Of a stretch of DNA of 64,000 nucleotides, positions 25,455-33,493 are shown one piece after another. Below the pieces are notes generated by a model. It saw only the letters and a program-made list of their open reading frames with translations, was not told the DNA's origin and searched no databases. Source of the DNA: Mesorhizobium sp. (GTDB lineage: Bacteria; Pseudomonadota; Alphaproteobacteria; Rhizobiales; Rhizobiaceae); assembly GCF_004963255.1 (NCBI RefSeq), contig NZ_SUGA01000003.1, forward strand, positions 106,504-170,503, given 5' to 3'. Each line of letters opens with the position of its first letter. Within the stretch, counting starts at the first letter, position 1. Both the position numbers and the translations under genes were made by a program.

Positions 25455-25796
25455 ATGCGCGCGCTGCGGCTGGGCACGTCCTGGGGAGGCTTGTTGTCGG
25501 GCCCTTTGGCCTGGGCAATCTCAACGCAGCTGAACTACGCCCTCGTGCATTGGCAGTGCAATCGCCAGGTGCAGGTGGTGCTCCCGGTGGCGCTTTTGCT
25601 CGCGGTGTTTTCCCTGCTCGGCGGCGCGCTGTCATGGCGGGCGAAGCGACAAGGCGGCGCGGCCTTCAAACCGGAGCGCAGGCGAGGCACCGAGCGTTTC
25701 GTCGCCGATCTCGGCATTCTCGCCGCGTTGCTGTTCGCACTTGTCATCATCATGCAGGGCAGCGCCGCGCTCATCCTCGACGAGTGCCTGCGATGA
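25455..25796 (+). CDS. Small membrane protein of the oxidase operon
   Basis: 113 residues with three hydrophobic stretches (GGLLSGPLAWAISTQLNYAL; VVLPVALLLAVFSLLGGALS; DLGILAALLFALVIIMQGSA). It starts 1 nt after the ctaE stop and overlaps the ctaG start. The position suggests an accessory or fourth oxidase subunit, and the pattern GPLAW..QLNYAL..WQC recurs in small proteins of this operon type, but no biochemical function can be named. Confidence 0.75.
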   Translation: MRALRLGTSWGGLLSGPLAWAISTQLNYALVHWQCNRQVQVVLPVALLLAVFSLLGGALSWRAKRQGGAAFKPERRRGTERFVADLGILAALLFALVIIMQGSAALILDECLR

Positions 25797-26671
25797 GCTT
25801 CGACGCCTTCTTCTCGACCTCGATCTGCTACGGCGCCGGTGCGCCGGAGGCCGGGTGGACGTTGGCGCTTCCCATCACCCTTCCCTTGCTGGCGATCGCT
25901 ATGATCTATGGGATCGGCGCGGGCCGTCTATGGCGCCGCAGCGGCAGAGGCCGTCCCGAACGGCTGCGGCAAGCTCTGTTGTTCGCGGCCGGCTGGAGCG
26001 TGCTGGCCGTTGCGCTGGTCAGCCCGATCCATGCGCTCGGCGAGCGGGTGTTTTCTGCCCACATGATCGAGCATGAATTGCTGATGGCCGTGGCGGCGCC
26101 GCTTCTTGTCGTCGCCTGCCCCGGCGCTGCCTTGATGTGGGCATTGCCCGCCACACTGCGCCGAGGGACGGGAAAGCTCACCCATGGCAAGGTGCTGCAG
26201 GCGCTCTGGGTCTTCGCCGCTCGCCCGCTCAGCGCGACGATCCTTCATGGGATAGCGATCTGGATCTGGCATATTCCGGTGCTCTTCGAGGCAGCGCTGC
26301 AGCAGGGTGTGCTGCATTATGCGCAGCATGCGAGCTTCCTCGGCACCGCCCTGCTGTTCTGGTGGGTGCTTCTGCCGCGTTCCGGCCGACAGCGGACCTA
26401 TGGCATTTCCGTCATGCATCTTTTCTTCACCTCGCTTCACACCGGCTTGCTTGGCGTCCTGCTGCTGGTCTCGCCAAGACTCTGGTATCCGGAGAATGCC
26501 TTCGGCGCCGCGCTCTGGCGCCTGAGCCCGCTCGAGGATCAGCAACTCGCCGGGCTTGTAATGTGGGTGCCAGCCGGGCTGATCTACGGCGGAGCCGCCC
26601 TGCTGCTCGCCGGCCTTTGGATAAGCAACAGCGGAACCAGGGAGGCGGCCCATGCGCTCCGACCTGGTTAG
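25793..26671 (+). CDS. ctaG: Cytochrome c oxidase assembly protein, CtaG (caa3_CtaG) family
   Basis: 292 residues, seven or so transmembrane helices. The membrane family signature is visible: FSAHMIEHELLMAVAAPLLV, HGIAIWIWHIPVLFEAAL, LHYAQHASFLGTALLFWW and HLFFTSLHTGLLGVLLLVSP, with several histidines expected to handle copper. This is the caa3-type CtaG of Bacillus-like oxidases, not the Cox11-type of the same name. It overlaps both neighbours. Needed for CuB insertion in related systems. Confidence 0.88.
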   Translation: MSFDAFFSTSICYGAGAPEAGWTLALPITLPLLAIAMIYGIGAGRLWRRSGRGRPERLRQALLFAAGWSVLAVALVSPIHALGERVFSAHMIEHELLMAVAAPLLVVACPGAALMWALPATLRRGTGKLTHGKVLQALWVFAARPLSATILHGIAIWIWHIPVLFEAALQQGVLHYAQHASFLGTALLFWWVLLPRSGRQRTYGISVMHLFFTSLHTGLLGVLLLVSPRLWYPENAFGAALWRLSPLEDQQLAGLVMWVPAGLIYGGAALLLAGLWISNSGTREAAHALRPG

Positions 26672-27068
26672 GCTGCTCGGGGGCGTCCTCGTCGCGATCG
26701 TGCTTCTGGTGGTCGTAATCGCGGCGACGACCTTGTGGCTCGACCGGCGCGAGCGCGTCCGACACGAGTCGGACGTGGCGACCGGCGGCGTGGGCGCGCG
26801 CGCCATTCCGATCATGACCGCGAATGGCTGCTCCGGCTGCCATACGATTCCCGGCGTGCCAGGGGCGCAAGGTCAGGTCGGGCCCCGGCTCGACGGCAGC
26901 CTCGCCGGGCGCGTCTATATCGGCGGTGTGCTGGCGAACAATCCGGAGAACCTGATCCGCTGGATCCGCTCGGCACGGGAAATCAATCCGCACACCGCCA
27001 TGCCCTCGACAAGGATCACAGAGCAGCAGGCGCGCGACATCGCGGCCTATCTCTATGCCCTCAGATGA
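26652..27068 (+). CDS. Membrane-anchored cytochrome c
   Basis: 138 residues: one N-terminal anchor helix (LLGGVLVAIVLLVVVIAATT) and a class I cytochrome c domain with CSGCH at about residue 60 and an axial Met in HTAMPSTRITEQQARDIAAY. AGGGAGG precedes the ATG, which lies inside the end of ctaG. Last gene of the operon. Its stop codon touches the stop of the convergent ABC permease with no spacer. Likely a second electron carrier between the alcohol dehydrogenase and oxidase. Confidence 0.88.
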   Translation: MRSDLVRLLGGVLVAIVLLVVVIAATTLWLDRRERVRHESDVATGGVGARAIPIMTANGCSGCHTIPGVPGAQGQVGPRLDGSLAGRVYIGGVLANNPENLIRWIRSAREINPHTAMPSTRITEQQARDIAAYLYALR

Positions 27069-27875
27069 TCAGCCTTCGCCGCCACGCCGGGACCACAGGC
27101 CGCGACCGGGATCATAGCCGGCCACCGCCGCCAGGAAGAATGCCACGAGACAGGCGACAACAACGAGCATGGAAACCATGTCGAAGCGCAGGTAGAGCGC
27201 GAAGCGGATCAACTCGACCGCCGAGCTGAATGGATTCCAGGCTGCGATCGTCGCCAGCAGCGGGCCGGCTTCAGCGAGGCGCCAGATCGGATAGAGGGCC
27301 GTCGAGGCGAAGAACATCGGGAAGATGACGAAATTCATCACGCCGGCGAAGTTTTCCATCTGAGTGGACATCGAGGAGACCAACAGACCGAACGCGCCGA
27401 GCATCAAGCCCGACAGCACGAGCGCCGGGAACACGGCGACATAGCCCAGGATCGGCGGCCGCACGTCCCAGAAGCGCGCCACGAAAAGAAACAGATAGAC
27501 GAGCGGCAGGCCGACAATCACGCTGGCAAGCAGGCGCGCGGCAAGCAGGTACCAGCGCGGCAGCGGAGCCGTCAGCAACAGGCGCATGCTGCCCATCTCG
27601 CGGTCATAGACCATGGCCAACGAGCTCGCCATGGCATGAAACAGCAGCATCATGGCCGCCAGCCCAGGCACTACATAGACCTCGTAAAGAACATAGGTCT
27701 GGTAGGGCGGCGTGATCGACAGGCCGAGAACGGAGCGGAAGCCGGCCGCGAAAATCGCCAGCCAGACCAGCGGCCTCACCATTGCGGAGAAAAGGCGCGC
27801 GCGCTGCCGCAGCGAGCGCAGCATTTCCCGCCGCAAGATGCCGTCGAGTGCGCGTAATGCGTGATCGACTTTCAT
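27069..27875 (-). CDS. ABC-2 type permease of the PQQ-alcohol-dehydrogenase-associated transporter (PedC-like)
   Basis: 268 residues, six helices, ABC-2 family (MEREMGS-like element seen as VYDREMGSMRLLLTAPLPRW; FVIFPMFFASTALYPIW; AWNPFSSAVELIRFALY). Such a permease, its ATPase, a periplasmic binding protein and a YVTN propeller form a recurrent cluster next to PQQ alcohol dehydrogenases (ped/exa loci). The direction of transport and the cargo are not established. Start ATG overlaps the ATPase stop. Confidence 0.88.
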   Translation of the reverse strand: MKVDHALRALDGILRREMLRSLRQRARLFSAMVRPLVWLAIFAAGFRSVLGLSITPPYQTYVLYEVYVVPGLAAMMLLFHAMASSLAMVYDREMGSMRLLLTAPLPRWYLLAARLLASVIVGLPLVYLFLFVARFWDVRPPILGYVAVFPALVLSGLMLGAFGLLVSSMSTQMENFAGVMNFVIFPMFFASTALYPIWRLAEAGPLLATIAAWNPFSSAVELIRFALYLRFDMVSMLVVVACLVAFFLAAVAGYDPGRGLWSRRGGEG

Positions 27876-28597
27876 GGCGAACCCGTCAGCAAGGCGAATG
27901 CTTCAGCGACGCTTCCTACGCCGAGTTCGGGCGCGATGCGGTCCGCGGGGCCGGTCCAGCAAACCCTGCCCCGATCCAGCACCACGACGTCATCGTCGGC
28001 CGCCACTTCTTCGAGAAAATGCGTCGCCCATAGGACGGCGATGCCACGTTCCCGGCAAAGGTCCCTTACATGCTGCTCGAGCGCGCGCCGTCCCGGCACG
28101 TCAAGCCCGGTGGTCGGCTCGTCGAGCAACAGCAGGCGCGGGCCGTGCATCAGCGCCCGCGCAATCTCTACGCGCCGACGCTGGCCGCCGGATAGCGCGC
28201 GGGTCCGATCGTCGATCCTGTCCAGCACTTCGAGGCGGCTCAATTCCTCCCGTGAGCGCGCCTTGCTCAGGTCCGTCGGAAGTCCGTGCAGCGCGGCGTG
28301 GTAGCGCAGGTTCTCGCCCGCCGTCAGATCGAGATCGAGCGTCGGCAACTGGAAGACGACGCCCATTTGCGCAAGCGCGGCGGACGGGTTCGCCTGCATC
28401 GCCATATCGAACACACGCACCAGCCCGGTGCGCGCGTAGTAGAGACCGGTGATCAGCGAGAACAACGTTGTCTTGCCGGCGCCGTTACGGCCAAGCAGGA
28501 TACACATTCTGCCTTCAGCCACAGTGAACGAGACATTCTGGAGAACCTGCCGGCTTCCGAAGCTGTGGCTAAGATTCTCGATCGCCAGGGCGTTCAT
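27872..28597 (-). CDS. ABC transporter ATP-binding protein, PQQ-alcohol-dehydrogenase-associated
   Basis: 241 residues, single nucleotide-binding domain: Walker A LLGRNGAGKTTLFSLITG, Q-loop VVFQLPTLDLDL, signature ALSGGQRRRVEIARAL, Walker B LLLLDEPTTGLDVP and switch His in LWATHFLEE. ATG 28597 (MNALAIENLSHSFG) is preferred to an upstream ATG at 28618, because the shorter protein matches the family start and overlaps the propeller gene stop by 4 nt. Powers the permease encoded next. Confidence 0.92.
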   Translation of the reverse strand: MNALAIENLSHSFGSRQVLQNVSFTVAEGRMCILLGRNGAGKTTLFSLITGLYYARTGLVRVFDMAMQANPSAALAQMGVVFQLPTLDLDLTAGENLRYHAALHGLPTDLSKARSREELSRLEVLDRIDDRTRALSGGQRRRVEIARALMHGPRLLLLDEPTTGLDVPGRRALEQHVRDLCRERGIAVLWATHFLEEVAADDDVVVLDRGRVCWTGPADRIAPELGVGSVAEAFALLTGSP

Positions 28598-29553
28598 GGG
28601 CCGATCACGACACCCCATGGACCGCGCCCCACCGGCAGCGACTTCACGACCTCCTGGTTCTCTAGGTCGATGAAGGAGATATCGCCGGAGTTGCCGTTGG
28701 CGCTGATCAGTTGCTTCTGGTCGTCAGAGAGCGCGACATGCCAAGGCCGCTGGCCGACGAGATAAAGGCGCCTGACCGTGAATGTCTTCGTGTCGACCTC
28801 GGCAATCCTGTTGGCCGGGCCGAGCGCGACATAGGCAGTCGCACCGTCGCGTGACATCTCGATGCCGACCGCCTGCACGCCCTCACGCCGAATGCCCGGC
28901 ACCTCGAACTCGATCTTGCCCGTTTGAGCGCGTGTCGCAGTGTCGAAGACCGTGACGGTGCCTCGGATTTCGGACGACACCCATAATTGCTTGCCGTCCA
29001 CCGAGAACGCAGCGGCGCGCGGCCTCGTGTCGACGAGCAGATTGTCGATGAGTTCGAGCGTAGTGGCGTCGATGAGATGGACCATGCTGGTCGTCTCCGA
29101 CGTGCAGGCGACGGTTCGGCCATCGGCGCTCACCGCCATCCCCTCCGGCTCGACGCCGACATCGACTGTGCCGATGATCTTCGCGCCAGCTATATCCACC
29201 ACCGAGACCAAGTTGTCGTTCTCATTGGCGACGAAGAGCCGCTTGCCGTCCGGATGCACGACAAAGAATTCCGGATCGGCGCCCGAAGGCAGCTGACCGA
29301 CGACCTGCCGCTTCGCGAGATCGACCACGTCGATGCGGTTGTCGTCGCCTTCGGCAACGAACAGCGTCTTCTTGTCGACCGAAAGCGCCATGCCGCGCGG
29401 GCGCCAGCCGACCTCGATCGCCGCCTGCAGTGTCATGGTCGCCCCGTCGACGACCGCGACGGTGTTGTCCTGCTCGTTGGAGACGTAAATCGTCTCGGCC
29501 GCCGCGGGAGGGACAAGGACCAACACCAGCAGGAGCGTGATCAGAATTTGCAT
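28594..29553 (-). CDS. Periplasmic YVTN-family beta-propeller protein associated with PQQ-dependent catabolism
   Basis: 319 residues: signal peptide (ILITLLLVLVLVPPAAAE) followed by seven repeats of the YVTN type (TIYVSNEQDNTVAVVDGATM; GKRLFVANENDNLVSVVDIA; DGKQLWVSSEIRGTVTVFDT). The family is known from operons for PQQ alcohol dehydrogenases and their ABC proteins. Role unknown, perhaps cofactor or protein handling in the periplasm. ATG at 29553; the ORF is open upstream but without a second signal. Its start lies 13 nt inside the end of the binding-protein gene. Confidence 0.9.
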   Translation of the reverse strand: MQILITLLLVLVLVPPAAAETIYVSNEQDNTVAVVDGATMTLQAAIEVGWRPRGMALSVDKKTLFVAEGDDNRIDVVDLAKRQVVGQLPSGADPEFFVVHPDGKRLFVANENDNLVSVVDIAGAKIIGTVDVGVEPEGMAVSADGRTVACTSETTSMVHLIDATTLELIDNLLVDTRPRAAAFSVDGKQLWVSSEIRGTVTVFDTATRAQTGKIEFEVPGIRREGVQAVGIEMSRDGATAYVALGPANRIAEVDTKTFTVRRLYLVGQRPWHVALSDDQKQLISANGNSGDISFIDLENQEVVKSLPVGRGPWGVVIGP

Positions 29554-30716
29554 GCGCTCTCCTCCAGATCGATGCCCAGAGTGTCGAGCGGGGTGCGCTG
29601 ATGCAGAAAACCCGGTTGTGGCGAACTGGAAACGAGCAGCCGAGGGCCTGCGATCAAAATGGGCTGGCGCATCTGCCCGTCCCACGGACGGAAACTCAGC
29701 CCTTGCCCCTTGAAGCCGGCGAGCAGGAAATCGTCGCTGCGCAGATACTTTGCGATCGCGGCCGGATCGAGGCTGTGGAGCCGCGTTGCCGCCTCGCCGA
29801 TGCTTCTGACCGCCAGCCAGGCGGCGTAGTCGCTGGGCAGCATCCAGCGTCCGGACTGCTTGTGAAAGCGGTCCTGGAGCTGTGTGGCGCCCCATTCCTC
29901 GTCGACCGCGCTCCAGCCGGTGGCGATCAGCCCTTGTGTCCCGGCCACCGTCCGCGGCAAGGCGGTGCGCCCCTCGAGATAAGCGCCGAATTCGTCAGCT
30001 TCGTCGGCGACGACCAGAACATCATAGTCGCCGACCTGCGTTGCGGCAGGGATCTCTGTCTGGAGCGTGACATGTCCGGTGTCGGCGCGGCCGTTGGCGG
30101 GCCGGAACGTCCAAGGTCTGTCGATGGTGATCTGCGCCCCGAAACGCGTCGCTGCCCGCCGAAAGGCCGCCGCCATGGCCAGGTCGCCGGGATGCGGACC
30201 AGTCAGCAGGAACCAGTGCTGCCAGCCTTTCCAGACCAGGTATTGCGCCAGGGCGTCGGCCAGCATGGCGCGGCTCGGAATGGTGTGCAGAATGTTTCTT
30301 CGGCAGTCCTCCTGACGCAGGCTGTCATCAGGGTCGCGGCTGTTGAACAGCGTCATCCGCTGGGCACCAGGCGCTGCACTCGCCTGCAGCAACTGCGCGG
30401 CATCGAGATCGGCAACGACGAAGCTGATGCCGGCGGCCGCGAACGCGTTGACAGCTTCGGCAGGTGCTTCGCCCGGCTTGAGAACCCTTTCTTGCAGACG
30501 GAATTGCTGGCCGAGAAAGCGGCCGGTGCCGGCGTCGTCGGCAATGCCCAGCCTGGCGCCTTGCAGACCATCATCTGTGACGGCCTCGTCCAATGGCCCA
30601 AGAGGTAGAGGCAGTTTGCGCTGTTCGCCGAGATAGCCGATCACCATCGTCTGCGGCTCGGCAAGCGCGGGGACGGCGACGGCGAGCAGACCGACAAACG
30701 CCAGCGCGAGCCGCAT
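29541..30716 (-). CDS. Periplasmic binding protein of PQQ-alcohol-dehydrogenase ABC system
   Basis: 391 residues: signal peptide (RLALAFVGLLAVAVPALAEP) and a branched-chain-amino-acid-receptor-like two-domain fold (IGYLGEQRKLPLPLGPLDEA, LADALAQYLVWKGWQHWFLL, TQVGDYDVLVVADEADEFGA). It matches the binding-protein component of the PQQ alcohol dehydrogenase ABC cluster, although ABC-2 permeases do not normally use one. ATG 30716 fits the signal peptide; the EcfG-type promoter at 30787-30811 excludes the longer frame from 30821. First gene of a four-gene leftward operon convergent with the dehydrogenase operon. Confidence 0.85.
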   Translation of the reverse strand: MRLALAFVGLLAVAVPALAEPQTMVIGYLGEQRKLPLPLGPLDEAVTDDGLQGARLGIADDAGTGRFLGQQFRLQERVLKPGEAPAEAVNAFAAAGISFVVADLDAAQLLQASAAPGAQRMTLFNSRDPDDSLRQEDCRRNILHTIPSRAMLADALAQYLVWKGWQHWFLLTGPHPGDLAMAAAFRRAATRFGAQITIDRPWTFRPANGRADTGHVTLQTEIPAATQVGDYDVLVVADEADEFGAYLEGRTALPRTVAGTQGLIATGWSAVDEEWGATQLQDRFHKQSGRWMLPSDYAAWLAVRSIGEAATRLHSLDPAAIAKYLRSDDFLLAGFKGQGLSFRPWDGQMRQPILIAGPRLLVSSSPQPGFLHQRTPLDTLGIDLEESACKF

Positions 30717-30786
30717 CAGGCTCAGGTCGAGCAAGCCAAGTTGTATGTGCGAAATCGCCACGGGAACTCCAGGACCGCAGCGACCT

Positions 30787-30811
30787 AATGATTTTCGCCA
30801 AGGAATGTTCC
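30787..30811 (-). promoter_or_regulatory. EcfG/RpoE2-type promoter
   Basis: Minus-strand GGAAC (complement of 30807-30811), 18 nt, TT (complement of 30787-30788), 71 nt before the binding-protein start. Confidence 0.5.
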
Positions 30812-30831
30812 TGGACGGCAAACCGAGTCGA

Positions 30832-30858
30832 GCCCGCCCTGCTGAAAGCAGGGCGGGC
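30832..30858 (-). terminator. Strong hairpin downstream of DUF892 gene
   Basis: Perfect 11-bp GC-rich stem (GCCCGCCCTGC at 30832-30842 and complement at 30848-30858) with loop TGAAA, 77 nt after the stop of the DUF892 gene. It lacks a clear U-tract, so termination may be partial. It lies just before the promoter of the next leftward operon, a sensible place for an end signal. Confidence 0.55.
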
Positions 30859-30935
30859 TTGGAGCCTAGACCGGTGGTGGGAGGACCGACCTGGGCTCCA
30901 CTTTGTGGAACCTCCGATTGTTCCTGCTCCCGAAA

Positions 30936-31445
30936 TCAGCGTTTCGCGCTGTCGCTGTCCATGTCTGCCCGCGCCAGGAATTGTTCTGTGACCTGCGGCA
31001 GGTTGCTCTTCAGCCATTCGGCCATCGCTTCCTCCTCACGCAGGTTCTGTTCGCACACGCGGGCGATCTCGGCCTCGCCCGCGGCATTCGCCGCGGCGAT
31101 GAGAATCGTGTAGGAGGCGATTTCCATATGTTCGAAAGTGTAGCTCGCCAGCGAGCCCTTCATGACTTCGTCGCCGGCAAACACGCCGCTGATCGACTGC
31201 GCCGTGGCGGTCAGCTTGCCGCCTGCATCCTTCAGCATGGACGACCCTTCGTCGAGGCCGTCCAGGCAGCTCTTCAGCCGCCTCGCCTGCTCTTTCGTCT
31301 CTTGCAGATGAGCGCGAATTCGCTCGCTAAGCTCAGGGTAACTCTCGATCCGGTTCAATTGTCCCGACAGCATTGTCTCTGCCTGCTCCTCCATGGCGTG
31401 AGCGTCCCTCAACCATTGGACAAGCCATTCGCGCGATTCAGCCAT
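30936..31445 (-). CDS. DUF892 ferritin-like stress protein (YciF/YciE family)
   Basis: 169 residues, four-helix ferritin-like fold of the YciF/DUF892 family: ESREWLVQWLRDAHAMEEQA, YTFEHMEIASYTILIAAANA and EEEAMAEWLKSNLPQVTEQF, with Glu/His metal-ligand candidates in AMEEQ, FEHME and REEEAM. The family is induced by general stress and may store or oxidise metal. GGAGACAC precedes the ATG. A paralogue of the other branch lies at 39601. Confidence 0.85.
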   Translation of the reverse strand: MAESREWLVQWLRDAHAMEEQAETMLSGQLNRIESYPELSERIRAHLQETKEQARRLKSCLDGLDEGSSMLKDAGGKLTATAQSISGVFAGDEVMKGSLASYTFEHMEIASYTILIAAANAAGEAEIARVCEQNLREEEAMAEWLKSNLPQVTEQFLARADMDSDSAKR

Positions 31446-31476
31446 TTTAGTGTCTCCATCGATCCTCCGCCGCCCG

Positions 31477-31501
31477 AACCGTCGGCGGCGTGCATTGTTC
31501 C
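31477..31501 (-). promoter_or_regulatory. EcfG/RpoE2-type promoter
   Basis: Minus-strand GGAAC (complement of 31497-31501), 18 nt, TT (complement of 31477-31478), 32 nt before the DUF892 start. Confidence 0.6.
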
Positions 31502-31518
31502 TTGAATGTGAGTTCCGA

Positions 31519-32385
31519 TTACGATTCCCGCGAGGAGAACGGATCGGAATCGGAGAGCTTCTCGCGCACCGACTCGTCGGCCTTGTCGGCAGTGGCCTTG
31601 ACGACACCGCCGACCTTGTCGGCCAGCGTCCCCTCGTTTGACGCCAGCCGTCCGGCTTCGTCGCTCGCCGTCTGGTAGGCTTCGGCCGCAACTTGCTTTG
31701 CAGCGTCGAGGCCTTCTTTCAAAGTCTCTTCGGCAGTGTCCCGAAGCTTCTCGCGATAGCTGCCCAATTGCTCGTCCTCGAGTTCCGTGTGGGGCAGCAT
31801 GGCGCCGATCGCAGCTCCGATGGCGAGGCCGACGGCGGCCGCAGCGAGAGGCTGGTCCTGAAGCAGATTGTGCGCGGACCGGCCGGCGCTCGTCGCCAAA
31901 TCGGCTGTCGCTGCCGCCGAGCTCGCAAGCGTGTCCGCAGCGCTGCTCGCCATGCCCGACACTGTGCCGGCTGCTTCGCTTGCCATTCCAGAGACGGTTG
32001 CGGCCGCTCCACTGGCCGCTTCGCCAACCGAGTCGGCCGCATCCGAGACCCTGGAACCCATGCCCGCACTGAATGCTCCGTGATCGGGCCCGGAACCGCG
32101 CCGCGTCACGCGATCGGTGCCAGTCGACACGCTCGAAGCGCCACTGCCCAACATCAGCCAGGCCACACCCGCGCCGATCATGGTCAGGGGTAACGGATTG
32201 TCCCGAACCTGGACCTTCAGGTTGTGGAGCATGTCGGAGCCTGTGCCATTCCTGAAAAGCCCCGTGAACTCGTCGAAGAGCTGGCCGGGGGTCATCTTGT
32301 CGCGAATGGAGTCGGCGGTCGCCGCCACCCTTGCGCGCGTGGCTTCCGCCTCGCGTTCGAGCTCGGCTGCGGATTTCTCGTTCAT
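31519..32385 (-). CDS. DUF3618-domain membrane protein
   Basis: 288 residues. N-terminal DUF3618 segment (SAAELEREAEATRARVAATA, then DSIRDKMTPGQLFDEF), one helix (PLPLTMIGAGVAWLMLGSGA), a long Ala/Ser/Gly-rich middle with repeated SGMAS and AADT units, a second glycine-zipper-like helix (AAAVGLAIGAAIGAMLP) and an acidic, helical C-terminus. The composition suggests an envelope-associated, LEA-like or scaffold role. Third gene of an operon running 33468 to 31519. Overlaps the holin-like gene by 4 nt. Confidence 0.82.
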   Translation of the reverse strand: MNEKSAAELEREAEATRARVAATADSIRDKMTPGQLFDEFTGLFRNGTGSDMLHNLKVQVRDNPLPLTMIGAGVAWLMLGSGASSVSTGTDRVTRRGSGPDHGAFSAGMGSRVSDAADSVGEAASGAAATVSGMASEAAGTVSGMASSAADTLASSAAATADLATSAGRSAHNLLQDQPLAAAAVGLAIGAAIGAMLPHTELEDEQLGSYREKLRDTAEETLKEGLDAAKQVAAEAYQTASDEAGRLASNEGTLADKVGGVVKATADKADESVREKLSDSDPFSSRES

Positions 32386-32774
32386 CTCGCTTGTTCCTTG
32401 ATCACGTTCACGTCACGCTTGAGCTGTTCTTGTGTACGGTCCGGCGCGAGCTCGGAGGGCGCCATGCTTGCCATGCCCGTTCGCAACAGGATCACGCCCA
32501 GAACGGCAACCACCACGCCGACGAGCAAGGCGGACCAACCAGCGCCCAGGCCAAGGCGAGCCAGGGCGATGACCAACGCCTGCAACAAGACCAAAAGCGC
32601 CGCGAGCAGGCATATCGCGCCGCCCAGCACCTCGACGGCGCCTGCGCCAGCCTTGGTCGCGTTCTCCGAGATTTCCGCCCTTAGGAGCCTGGCCTCCGTT
32701 TGCACGAGCCTGCTTACCTGTTGCGCCAGATCGGCGACCAATGTGCCGAGACTTGGATTATCCTGAGTGCTCAT
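32382..32774 (-). CDS. Phage-holin-family (DUF1469/Holin-X-like) membrane protein
   Basis: 130 residues: an amphipathic N-terminal helix (LGTLVADLAQQVSRLVQTEA, then RLLRAEISENATKAGAG) and two transmembrane helices (AICLLAALLVLLQALVIALA; ALLVGVVVAVLGVILLRTGM). This chromosomal family is commonly paired with DUF3618 and DUF883-like proteins and has no proven lysis role. Overlaps both neighbours by 4 nt. Confidence 0.85.
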   Translation of the reverse strand: MSTQDNPSLGTLVADLAQQVSRLVQTEARLLRAEISENATKAGAGAVEVLGGAICLLAALLVLLQALVIALARLGLGAGWSALLVGVVVAVLGVILLRTGMASMAPSELAPDRTQEQLKRDVNVIKEQAR

Positions 32775-33385
32775 TTCTTCAGCTCCGCTGCCTTCCCCGG
32801 TATGCCGCCGTCAGAACCCCAGTTGACCGGAGATTTATCCCGGCCGGCGCTCGTTTCCGTGCCGGTTTGGCTGAGAGATCCAGGCGTGGCCGCGCCCTGC
32901 GTCGGGCGGCGGGTTCCGGGCGGTGAAGCCTTGATGAATCGGCCAAGCGCCAGTCCTGCCAGAACCGAACCGGCAAGGAGCGTTCCAGGATTTTGGCGGC
33001 CAAAAGACTGGACGTCTTCGAGCACCTGCCCGAACGGCTTTTCCTTCAACGAGGAGGACAGCCTTTCCAGCCCGCTCGCGGCCTCCTGCATGAATTGCGA
33101 GGCCGCGCTCTGGTCGCTATCGGCCAGATGATCGCTCGCGGCGCGCAGGGCGCCGCCAAAAGCGGACAGGCTCGACCCGATATCGCGCTGCGCCTGCTCG
33201 GCTTTTTCGGCGACGGCCTGCTGGGCTTCGCCCGCATATGCGCTGGCCCTGCGGGCGACCTCGTCGCGGGCATCGTGGAGCGCTTCGCCGGCGCTTTGCG
33301 TTTCTTGCTGGATCCTGTCGGAAACTTCGTCCTTTGCCCTAGCAAAGTCGGCCGGCTCGCGGCCCCGATCGTTCTCGCGCTGCAT
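32771..33385 (-). CDS. DUF883/nutrient-deprivation-type coiled-coil membrane protein
   Basis: 204 residues, mostly polar helix (ARAKDEVSDRIQQETQSAGE; VAEKAEQAQRDIGSSLSAFG) with one membrane segment near residue 140 (NPGTLLAGSVLAGLALGRFI), the usual place for the C-terminal anchor of ElaB/DUF883-like proteins, followed by a flexible Pro/Gly/Thr tail. The ATG has AGGAGG 6 nt before, which overlaps the stop of the 24-residue gene upstream. Probably forms an envelope-bound module with the next two proteins. Confidence 0.78.
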   Translation of the reverse strand: MQRENDRGREPADFARAKDEVSDRIQQETQSAGEALHDARDEVARRASAYAGEAQQAVAEKAEQAQRDIGSSLSAFGGALRAASDHLADSDQSAASQFMQEAASGLERLSSSLKEKPFGQVLEDVQSFGRQNPGTLLAGSVLAGLALGRFIKASPPGTRRPTQGAATPGSLSQTGTETSAGRDKSPVNWGSDGGIPGKAAELKK

Positions 33386-33393
33386 GGTGCCTC

Positions 33394-33468
33394 CTAGTGA
33401 AAACCGAGGAAGGAAAGCACCGCGAGCACGACGACGATCAGACCGATGAGATAGATGACACTGTTCAT
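33394..33468 (-). CDS. 24-residue membrane peptide
   Basis: MNSVIYLIGLIVVVLAVLSF ending LGFH: a single hydrophobic helix covering almost the whole peptide. An excellent ribosome site (GGAGGAGG) lies before ATG 33468, and an EcfG-type promoter ends 26 nt upstream. The stop overlaps the ribosome site of the following gene, so the peptide is the first product of the stress-envelope operon. Very short single-helix proteins of this look are frequent in rhizobial stress loci but rarely annotated. Function unknown. Confidence 0.75.
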   Translation of the reverse strand: MNSVIYLIGLIVVVLAVLSFLGFH

Positions 33469-33493
33469 GGCGCAGCCTCCTCCATGCGAATCC

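Noticed and set aside
31519..33385. Holin-like and DUF3618 genes as evidence for a prophage
   Set aside because: No phage structural, lysis, integrase or packaging genes are present, and these families are common chromosomal envelope proteins.
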